NCBI GenBank assembly: GCA_903835235.1
Contig: CAILMF010000045.1
Coordinates: 1 to 64,000, forward strand
Direction: 5' to 3'
From: an uncultured Rhodospirillales bacterium
GTDB taxonomy: Bacteria > Pseudomonadota > Alphaproteobacteria > Acetobacterales > Acetobacteraceae
DNA: 64,000 nucleotides
The position numbers and the translations under genes were made by a program. Below, piece by piece: positions 1 to 6,343 of the stretch (its first letter is position 1; each line of letters opens with the position of its first letter). The notes under the pieces were generated by a model. The model did not search any database, was not told the DNA's origin, and worked only from the letters and a program-made list of their open reading frames with translations.

Positions 1-1167
1 CTTGTGCCGGGTGATACGCAGCACGCTGTCGGGGATGCGCGTCTCCTGCACCCCCTGGCCGGCATGCTGCCATTCGCCCACGGTGCCATCCTTGGCCCGC
101 AGGCCGCCCTTTTCGGAGTTGACGTGCCCGGCCCAGCGGCACGGGATGATCTTGTTCGGCCGGCGCGCCTCGCGGTTGAAGTGGAACACCAGCTCAAAAG
201 CGGGCGACAGCCGGCCATTCCAATCACCCGGCAGGCCCGGTCCCTGGTCCCAGGCGTAGAGGCCAAAGCGCCGCCAGCCCTGCGCCCGCATCCAGTCCAG
301 CCAGCCGGACCAATAGGGCATCCATTCGCCCTCGCGGTGGATCAGCCCGAGGTTCACCAGCAGCTGCGCGTCGCGCGCCACGGCATGGTCCAGGGTGCCG
401 AACACGCCCTGCATCAGCGCATCCCAATCCGAGACGCCGCCGGTGGTGTAGTCGCGCTGGTTGCCATAGGGCGGGCTGGTGAACAGCAGCGTGGCGCGGT
501 CAGCGCCCATCAGACGGGCGACGGTGGCGGCATCGGTGCTGTCGCCACAGGCCAGGCGGTGGTCGCCCAGGCACCAGATATCGCCAGGCCGCGCCACGGC
601 GGCACGGGGCGCCACAGGGGCGGCATCGGCCGGGTCTTCGGGCGTGTCTCCCCCATCGTCGCCGGCGCCGCCTGTGGGGCCCCCAGCGCCCGCGGGTGCG
701 TCCTGGTCCTGCGGCGTGACGCCATCGATGACGGCCTCGTCCGCCGCGGCCAGGATCGCGTTCAACTCATCGGCGGAGAAGCCCAGGGCGCCGAGGTCCA
801 TCTCGGCCTCGCGCAGCCCGGCCAGCGCATCCCGCAGCAGAGCTTGGTCCCAGGTGGCGTTCTCGGCGATGCGGTTGTCCGCCAGCCGTAGCGCCTCTTT
901 CTGCGCTGCCGAGAGGTGGCGCAGGACGATCACCGGCACCTTGGCGATGCCGAGCGCCAGGGCGGCCTCAAGCCGACCGTGGCCGGCGATCAGAATGTCG
1001 GCCTCGTCCACCAGCAGCGGGTTGGTGAAGCCGAACGCCAGCATGCTGGCCTTGATCTGCTCCAGCTGCTCCGCGCTGTGCAGCCGGGCGTTGCCGGCAT
1101 GCGGGCGCAGCTCGGCAACCGGGCGCAGCGCGATCTTCGCTGCCATCCAGGGGAGGGGCATCGGCAT
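1..1167 (-). CDS. ParB-domain site-specific DNA methyltransferase (3' end outside window)
   Basis: The first ~110 residues are a ParB/sulfiredoxin-like domain (ELRPHAGNARLHSAEQLEQI, then ILIAGHGRLEAALALG and ADNRIAENATWD). An Asp/Pro/Ala-rich linker follows, then an N6/N4 DNA methylase domain with CLGDHRLACGDSTD and the catalytic-type TSPPYGNQRDY. This ParB-plus-methylase arrangement is common in prophages and islands. It modifies adenine or cytosine in an unknown target. Candidate starts are ATG at 1167, 1161 and 1146; 1167 is the longest. About 389 codons are visible and the gene runs off the left edge. No restriction partner is visible, so it may be an orphan phage methylase. Confidence 0.9.
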   Translation of the reverse strand, partial: MPMPLPWMAAKIALRPVAELRPHAGNARLHSAEQLEQIKASMLAFGFTNPLLVDEADILIAGHGRLEAALALGIAKVPVIVLRHLSAAQKEALRLADNRIAENATWDQALLRDALAGLREAEMDLGALGFSADELNAILAAADEAVIDGVTPQDQDAPAGAGGPTGGAGDDGGDTPEDPADAAPVAPRAAVARPGDIWCLGDHRLACGDSTDAATVARLMGADRATLLFTSPPYGNQRDYTTGGVSDWDALMQGVFGTLDHAVARDAQLLVNLGLIHREGEWMPYWSGWLDWMRAQGWRRFGLYAWDQGPGLPGDWNGRLSPAFELVFHFNREARRPNKIIPCRWAGHVNSEKGGLRAKDGTVGEWQHAGQGVQETRIPDSVLRITRHK

Positions 1168-1184
1168 ATCCGGTGATTGGGGGG

Positions 1185-1286
1185 TGCGAACTGCGTGGTT
1201 CGCAGGGGGCCGGTGCGAACCGGGAACGGCGGGGCCGCGGCGGAAGCTGGCGGAGTGCCGCCATTTCCGGCGGACGGGGTGCGAAC
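1185..1286. repeat. Cluster of TGCGAAC / GTTCGCA words upstream of the methylase
   Basis: TGCGAAC lies at 1185-1191, its complement GTTCGCA at 1198-1204, and TGCGAAC again at 1214-1220 and 1280-1286. The third copy sits inside a small palindrome, CCGGT-gcga-ACCGG (1210-1223). The cluster is in the 5' flank of the minus-strand methylase gene, so it could be an operator or part of an untranslated leader. It resembles, with different spacing and one copy in the other orientation, the four-word modules at 9.4-10.4 kb. Confidence 0.5.
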
Positions 1287-1391
1287 TGCGAACCTGATTT
1301 CCGGCCTGGCGCTAGCGAAGTTGCGCGCTCCTGCTCCCCGCATACAATATCGGCGGGAAGGACCCTGGGCTTTTACTTGAAGGTAAGATAG

Positions 1392-1991
1392 TCACCCCTG
1401 CGCCACGTACAAGTCCTTTTCTTGGGTGCGCGGAGTTTTTCTTGTTCTCTTCGCCTTCGTTCGTGCCGGGGCTGCTTCAACACATGCCGTGACTGGCTTG
1501 GGCTCAGCGTCCAGCCGCAGTTCTTCAGGATGGCCATGGTGTAGCGCTTGTGGATTCCTCTCCGCCAGAGGGGCAATTGTAACAGCTGCCGGCTTTGTCA
1601 TCGGCGCGGCCGGCGCCGGCTTCGCCACCACCTCGGCTGCCGCCGCACTCACCTCGCGCTGGGCCTCGCGGGCCCGCTCAACGGCATCCAGCGCTGCCGC
1701 CAGCGCCGCATGAACCAGCCGAGCCTGCCGCACCGCGGCGGCATCGCCACTGTCGACATCCGCCACTTGCTCTGCGGCATCGCTGGCGCCCGCCGACAGT
1801 TGCTCGTGCAGGATAGCGAGGCGTTCGGCGACAACTTCCGCATCGGCGCCGCTGGCGGGGTCAAGCCAGGCCGCCAGGACCGCATCCACTTCCCGCGCCA
1901 TGCGGGCCGGCTGGACGCCACGCCCAGCCTGATCCGCCAGCCGCACCAGGGCGGCATCCACCGGGTTCATCTGCTGCCTGCCCTTGGCCAT
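1392..1991 (-). CDS. Hypothetical Ala-rich protein
   Basis: I do not recognise this ~199-residue protein. It is rich in Ala and charged residues, with a probably helical N-terminal half (VDAALVRLADQAGRG, EVDAVLAAWLDPAS) and a basic tail (TKAKRTRKTPRTQEK). ATG at 1991 is preceded by AGGAAA; GTG 2003 and ATG 1970 are also possible. It lies between a phage-like methylase and a DUF6456-like gene on the same strand, which suggests a phage or island accessory role. No catalytic motif is visible. Coding status is likely but rests on frame and composition only. Confidence 0.5.
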   Translation of the reverse strand: MAKGRQQMNPVDAALVRLADQAGRGVQPARMAREVDAVLAAWLDPASGADAEVVAERLAILHEQLSAGASDAAEQVADVDSGDAAAVRQARLVHAALAAALDAVERAREAQREVSAAAAEVVAKPAPAAPMTKPAAVTIAPLAERNPQALHHGHPEELRLDAEPKPVTACVEAAPARTKAKRTRKTPRTQEKDLYVAQG

Positions 1992-2059
1992 TTTCCTGTC
2001 CACCGAATCTGAGGGGACAGAGGATAGCGTGTTCTTTTTATGTTCTCAACCGGAGAGCC

Positions 2060-2608
2060 TCACGCCGCCCGTCTTCTCGACACGAGCCCGAAGTGCCCCG
2101 CCAGCACGCTGAGCGTCGCCACCAGCATGCCCTGAGCCTGCGGCGGCGCGACGGGGCGTCCGCCCCAACCCTGGCGCATGGCCCATTCCCGCACGGAGGC
2201 CTCGAGGCCGAGGATGTGCCAGGCGCAGGAGCCGGCGGCGCTGCCGTGGCCGCCCAGGGCATCCAGCGCTGCCGCCAGCCTGGCCCTGGACGAGGCCTGG
2301 CGCTCGGTCAGCGGATCGCCGCTACCACCTGGCACCCGCAGCAGCTGGCTGGCGCGTAGCCCGTCCAGTGACGCTGCACGGAACAGGCTGCGGAAGCGCT
2401 CGCCGGCATCGTGCATCTCGGGGGTGATGGTGCCGTTGGTCAGCATCAGCCCCAGCGTGTCGACGGCGCGGCGATGCTGAACCGGACTGCCAGTCTCGGG
2501 GTCTGCCTCGCGGATCGGCCCCGAGAAGCCGCCGTGCTGCAGGCGCCACTGGGTCGGCTTGGAAAGGTCTTCCTGCTTGGTGGTCTTGGTCTTCCGCTTA
2601 CCGGCCAT
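2060..2608 (-). CDS. DUF6456-like phage/island protein
   Basis: This 182-residue protein has a basic N-terminus (MAGKRKTKTTKQEDLSK). Its C-terminal half resembles DUF6456: AGERFRSLFRAASL, then RARLAAALDALGG, then a segment in the style of LGLEASVREWAMRQGWGG and ending LAGHFGL. That domain is found in alphaproteobacterial regulators and phage-type proteins; DNA binding is inferred, not shown. The ATG at 2608 has AGGAG eight bases upstream and overlaps the end of the upstream 76-residue gene, so the two are probably translated together. Confidence 0.65.
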   Translation of the reverse strand: MAGKRKTKTTKQEDLSKPTQWRLQHGGFSGPIREADPETGSPVQHRRAVDTLGLMLTNGTITPEMHDAGERFRSLFRAASLDGLRASQLLRVPGGSGDPLTERQASSRARLAAALDALGGHGSAAGSCAWHILGLEASVREWAMRQGWGGRPVAPPQAQGMLVATLSVLAGHFGLVSRRRAA

Positions 2609-2828
2609 TGGTCTTCTCCTGCTGCCGTGGCCCCCAGCGGCGCACGGCTTCGTTCTGGATTGCCTGGCGCAGCCAGGGGTCGGTGATGTCCTCGAGGTGC
2701 AGCGAGACCACGCCCTGGTCGCGCCAGACGCGCCGGCGCAGCATCTCCATCTCGGGGCTGGTGGTGGCGCTGCGGGTGCCCCGGTCGAGGCTGGATCGAG
2801 GTGGCTGCGGGGCGCCTGGCAGGGTCAT
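2598..2828 (-). CDS. Small hypothetical protein co-encoded with the DUF6456-like gene
   Basis: A 76-residue protein (MTLPGAPQPPRSSLDRGTRS...) with no domain I recognise. Its stop lies 11 bases inside the following gene, and AGGTGG precedes the ATG at a normal distance. Tryptophans and charged residues in the C-terminal half (ITDPWLRQAIQNEAVRRWG) look like a small folded helical domain. The arrangement fits a short phage operon. Function unknown. Confidence 0.55.
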   Translation of the reverse strand: MTLPGAPQPPRSSLDRGTRSATTSPEMEMLRRRVWRDQGVVSLHLEDITDPWLRQAIQNEAVRRWGPRQQEKTNGR

Positions 2829-2875
2829 GTCCCACCTCGCGAAACCGTGAGCGCGGGCTGGTGGGAGGGGGCACC

Positions 2876-2943
2876 CCCTTGGGAGAGGAGGTAATTCAAT
2901 AATATATAATACTTCAATATACCCCTTCCTCTCCTCCCAAGGG
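2876..2943. repeat. Imperfect inverted repeat around an AT-rich core
   Basis: Arms CCCTTGGGAG (2876-2885) and CTCCCAAGGG (2934-2943) are perfect complements, and purine/pyrimidine tracts extend them inward. The ~36-bp centre (about 2892-2927) is strongly AT-rich, with TATAAT-like steps, in an otherwise GC-rich region. It sits just upstream of the gene starting at 2828, so it is a plausible promoter or regulator site for the 2828-2060 operon. A structured terminator for the remnant upstream is the alternative. Confidence 0.5.
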
Positions 2944-3060
2944 CGCCCGCGGGTCTGTATCTGCGCGTGCGCGTGAGAAATTGAGTTATTGAAAGTCTGG
3001 CCCTGACCGGCCGTCCGCTTGGGTTTCGAGCCGCGGATTTTTCTCGGCGCACCAAATGCA

Positions 3061-3504
3061 TCATCTCGTGCCTCCCTTGAACGATGGTGTTTTGCTCGCC
3101 GCCGTCGCGCGGTAGAGGGTGGCCGGCTTGGTGGCGCTGGCCTGCTGCTCCGCCACGATCAGCCCGCCCTCGATCAGCGAGGCCAGGATCTCCTCCCGCT
3201 CGCGGCGCGACAGGAATTGCGATCGGCGCGTGACGTCGCTGCGCGACAGCCGCCCCCCGTCGCGGATGATGGCCAGCAGCCGCTTGTGGTTCGCCTCGGT
3301 GCTGTTGTCCGACACGCGCTGGTCGGCCTCGCGCAGCAGCGTGCCGATGCAGTGCTCGACGAGCGCCGCCGCCCAGGTGACGTCGCGGACCTGCGTCACC
3401 GGCTGGGTCGGATCGCGGCTGACGGCGGCGATCATTGCGAGCTTCGCGGTGTTCTCGGCGTAGCGCCCGAACAGCGCCGTGGCATAGGAGCCGCGGTGCC
3501 ACGA
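3061..3504 (-). pseudogene. 3' remnant of a DUF3987-type gene
   Basis: The reading frame encodes what looks like the C-terminal ~145 residues of a DUF3987 protein: SWHRGSYATALFGRYAEN, TAKLAMIAAVSRDPTQP, then a winged-helix-like end (HKRLLAIIRDGGRLSRSDV, REREEILASLIEGGLI). These proteins normally exceed 600 residues and carry a P-loop ATPase core. Nothing matching that core is readable upstream on this strand. ATG 3435 would give a 124-residue product, so a short protein might still be made. A second, intact DUF3987 gene of different sequence lies at 6340-9003. Confidence 0.55.
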
Positions 3505-4139
3505 CTTCGACCGGTGCCGCAGGTGACTGGCTGAAAGTGCCGCCAGCCACCTCCCATGGGCAGCGTGGTTCGGGCCTCGTGCTGAGCGCGGTCAGGCGGA
3601 AATGCGCCTCGGCGACGGGATCCGCCTCCTCGGCCGAGATCCTTACAGAAGCAACGTTGAAGTGGCGGAGAGGCGCAGCGCGGAGCGGAGCAGCCCCTCG
3701 GTGAAATCCGCAGTTGCGGATCTTCCATCCGCAGCGTCCGCGTACTCGCCTCCCGCACCTGTCAGAAAGGTTGCGGAGATGGCGCTACAGGCCAGGCGAG
3801 CGAAGAGTTTCAGGTTGGCATGGTCATTCGGCTTCTGGCTGCTCCACCTGAGTTCGTCCGCCACTGCCTGCCTAGCGCGACGCGGTTGGCTTCGAAGCGG
3901 AGGCTGGCGTGCTGTTCGGCTCTGTCGCCCACCGCGAGTTGGTGCGCCGATCGTCGCGGGGCTATGAGCGCACCGTCTAGACGTAACAAAACGGTATCCC
4001 GAGCGGATTCCACGCCGCAACGGGCTTTCGTGTAACAATGCGCCAAACGCTGACGCCGCATTGGCGCTATGGCATCTGGCATTGACAGCGCCGCCATCGG
4101 GTGATGCCGTCCTGCATCCCACAACGGCAGCAGGTCACG
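3505..4139. other. Gene-poor, probably degraded stretch
   Basis: No reading frame here has the look of a real protein on either strand. The part next to 3504 is probably the decayed middle of the DUF3987 gene. Near the right end GCGCCAA (4040-4046) and TTGGCGC (4061-4067) form a short inverted repeat about 70 bases upstream of the next gene, which could be a regulatory site. Confidence 0.4.
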
Positions 4140-4565
4140 ATGCAGGACACGGCGCTTCGCGAAAAGCTGCGCAAGATCGAGGCGCTCTTCGCAGGCGCGG
4201 CGACGCCCGGTGAGCGCGATGCGGCTGAGGCGGCGATGCTGCGCGTCAGGGCGCGTCTCGCGGAGATCGGGCGGAGCGAGCAGTCGGTCGAGATCCAGTT
4301 CTCGATTCAAGATCAATGGGCGCAACGCCTGTTCCTCGCGCTCTGTCGCCGCTATGGGCTACGCCCCTATCGCCATCCGCGGCAGAAGCGCAGCACGATC
4401 ATGGTGCGACTACCGCGCGCCTTCTCGGACCAGATCCTGTGGCCCGAATTCGTACAGCTGAATGAGGTCCTGCACGCCCATCTCCACGACATCACCCTCA
4501 AGCTGATCCGCGACCATGTGCATGCGGACGCGGGCGATGCCGAGGAGGTAGCGGAGAAGGGGTAA
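4140..4565 (+). CDS. DUF2786-like protein
   Basis: The 141-residue product opens with a DUF2786-like helical segment (LREKLRKIEALFAGAATPGE, then DAAEAAMLRVRARLAEIG). A second part follows (DQWAQRLFLALCRRYGLRPY, TIMVRLPRAFSDQILWPEF). ATG 4140 is chosen because GGCAGCAGG lies just upstream; GTG 4101 would add 13 residues with no supporting site. DUF2786 proteins are common in phages and plasmids and have no firmly known activity. The gene stands alone, upstream of a structured intergenic region. Confidence 0.7.
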   Translation: MQDTALREKLRKIEALFAGAATPGERDAAEAAMLRVRARLAEIGRSEQSVEIQFSIQDQWAQRLFLALCRRYGLRPYRHPRQKRSTIMVRLPRAFSDQILWPEFVQLNEVLHAHLHDITLKLIRDHVHADAGDAEEVAEKG

Positions 4566-4632
4566 CCACGCGCGCCAACGAACTGCGCGCCCAACGTTGC
4601 GCCGACCCGGCGGCCCGGCGGTTTGTCGCAAA

Positions 4633-4734
4633 TGTCGCTTACGCGCGCGCGAGCAGACAGGTGGCGATGGGGGCATCGGAAGTGTGAAAAAGGGGCCGTT
4701 TTGGCTTTCCCTTCTCACACGCGCGCAAGCGACA
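4633..4734. repeat. Nested inverted repeats (large stem-loop)
   Basis: The outer arms are TGTCGCTT (4633-4640) and AAGCGACA (4727-4734), each followed inward by alternating CG. Inside is a second hairpin, GTGTGA (4682-4687) with TCACAC (4715-4720), continued by A/G- and C/T-rich strands to an inner GCC-GTTTT-GGC. TGTCGCA also occurs directly before it at 4624-4630. It lies about 125 bases upstream of the gene at 4859, so it may be an RNA leader, an operator or an origin-like site. Confidence 0.6.
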
Positions 4735-4858
4735 AAATCGACATTCAGCGACGATGGCCTGTCCGCGGCGATGGTCGCCCGCGCGCTGTCTGGGTAGTCT
4801 CGGCCAGGCACAGCCAAACGGCGCGCCACTCCGACTCGGATTCCTGCAGGAGCCACTT

Positions 4859-5749
4859 GTGTCAGCCACCCCCGAACCTCCACCCGAGGGCTGGGCGCTA
4901 CCCGAAGCGGCGGCGGCGCTATTCCCTGACGCCTGGTCTGCCGCCTGGTTTCCTGACGACGCCTCGGCGGCGCGCACCGTGCCTGGCATCCTGCCGGCTC
5001 CGTCGCCCTGGTCGCAGGTGCCGCTCGACATCATCGACACGGTAGCGGCGGCGGTGCTGGCGGGCGGCGCTATCCCTGCCGGCCTGGAGCCCGTGGTGGC
5101 GGCTTGCCGCGCCTATGAGGGCGAAACGGCGCAGCGAATCGCTTCTGCCTTGGCGCGCCGTGCCGAGCAGCGCGCGGCCCTGCCGAGGTTGCTGGCTGCG
5201 CGGCTGGCGGGTGGCGCGTTCACGGCGCGCGGGATTTTGCCGCGAGACCCGCTGCAGCCGGTGGATATCCCGGCCTTGGCCTGGGGCGCGGCCGAGATCG
5301 CGCTGGGCTGGGAGGAGGCGACCTTGCGAAGCGGCAGCAAGCCCTACAGCACTCATAGCTCGCCACCAGCGGCGCCAGGCTCGGTGACCCTGCCGGGCGG
5401 GATCACGCTGCGCGGCGTGCGGGTGTACGCGGCGGAGCCAAGGGTTGCTCCGCTGGTGGAGGAGCCGCCGGTGGTGCCCGAAATGCCAGCGGCACCGGAA
5501 GACAGTACGTTTCTGGTCTCCGGGCGATCAGGCTTCGCCGGTCGCCCGAACTCCCGGCACTTGGTTGGGCTCGAACATGCGCGCCGGCTGGCTGCGGGCG
5601 AGGCCAAGGAGAAGATCACGCACGAGGCCGAATACCTGTCGGCCTGGCTGGCGACGAAGCATCCGGACTGGCCTCAGGCGACGCCCAAAGCCATCGCGAA
5701 CAATATTGGGGCGACACATCGGCGAGGCCTGCAATCGCGCCCGAAATAG
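4859..5749 (+). CDS. Hypothetical island protein
   Basis: I do not recognise this 296-residue protein. GTG 4859 is chosen over earlier in-frame starts because GCAGGAG lies about 8 bases upstream. Residues 1-60 are Pro/Ala/Trp-rich (EGWALPEAAAALFPDAWSAA), the middle is alanine-rich and helical, and a Pro/Glu-rich linker leads to a basic C-terminus (EYLSAWLATKHPDWPQATPK) that may bind DNA or RNA. It precedes an excisionase-like gene and the primase-like gene, so a role in replication or its control is possible. Confidence 0.6.
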   Translation: MSATPEPPPEGWALPEAAAALFPDAWSAAWFPDDASAARTVPGILPAPSPWSQVPLDIIDTVAAAVLAGGAIPAGLEPVVAACRAYEGETAQRIASALARRAEQRAALPRLLAARLAGGAFTARGILPRDPLQPVDIPALAWGAAEIALGWEEATLRSGSKPYSTHSSPPAAPGSVTLPGGITLRGVRVYAAEPRVAPLVEEPPVVPEMPAAPEDSTFLVSGRSGFAGRPNSRHLVGLEHARRLAAGEAKEKITHEAEYLSAWLATKHPDWPQATPKAIANNIGATHRRGLQSRPK

Positions 5750-5864
5750 CACCCGAAATAGAAAGCGTTGACCCATTTCAGGCGGCTTTTTCAGGCGGAA
5801 AATCTGATGTGAATGGGGTGCCATTGCAACCGCACGCCACAGCGTGCTGACCGATGGTGACGCG

Positions 5865-6110
5865 ATGCCGCCCCCGATCCCCGACGACCAAGATGCGCTG
5901 TTGACGCGCGACGCGACAGCCGCTGCGCTCACCGCGGCCGGCTATCCCATCTCTGCCAAGACCCTGAGCGGCAAGGCGACGCGCGGCGGCGGCCCGCCCT
6001 ATGGCCTGTTCGCCGGCCGGGCGTTGTATCGCTGGGGTGCTGCCCTCGATTGGGCGCGTGGCCGCTTCCAGGCCAGCAGCAGCCGCCCGGCCGGGAGCGA
6101 CGCAGCATGA
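5865..6110 (+). CDS. Excisionase/AlpA-like winged-helix DNA-binding protein
   Basis: The 81-residue product has the pattern of MerR/excisionase-type helix-turn-helix proteins: LLTRDATAAALTAAGYPIS, then KTLSGKATRGGGPPYGLFAG and a final RALYRWGAALDWARGR. Such proteins direct excision or switch on island replication genes. ATG 5865 is taken as the start; GTG 5844 would add seven residues. Its stop overlaps the next start (ATGA at 6107), placing it first in an operon with the 78-residue protein and the DUF3987 gene. Confidence 0.7.
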   Translation: MPPPIPDDQDALLTRDATAAALTAAGYPISAKTLSGKATRGGGPPYGLFAGRALYRWGAALDWARGRFQASSSRPAGSDAA

Positions 6111-6343
6111 GGCCAGTGCCGCTTCTCTTCCTGGGGATCAAGCGCTGGCAGGACGTTCGCCCGACCGACCCAGTCGAACGCGCCTGTGGCGGTGATTTCA
6201 CAGCCTTCGCCGCTTTCTACGGCATGGGTGATGCCGAGGCAGGCTCGGCGTTGCTCGACCAGTTGCGCCGAGTGCACGACCTGCTGCGCAAGGGGCAGGT
6301 TGAGGACGCGCTGGCTTCCCTCCAACGGCAAGTCGGCGAATGA
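6107..6343 (+). CDS. Small hypothetical protein between excisionase-like gene and primase-like gene
   Basis: A 78-residue protein (MRPVPLLFLGIKRWQDVRP...) whose C-terminal half is a likely amphipathic helix pair (SALLDQLRRVHDLLRKGQVE, DALASLQRQVGE). It overlaps the upstream gene by ATGA and the downstream start by four bases, so translational coupling is strong evidence that it is real. No domain is recognised. The position suggests an accessory factor for replication of the element. Confidence 0.65.
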   Translation: MRPVPLLFLGIKRWQDVRPTDPVERACGGDFTAFAAFYGMGDAEAGSALLDQLRRVHDLLRKGQVEDALASLQRQVGE

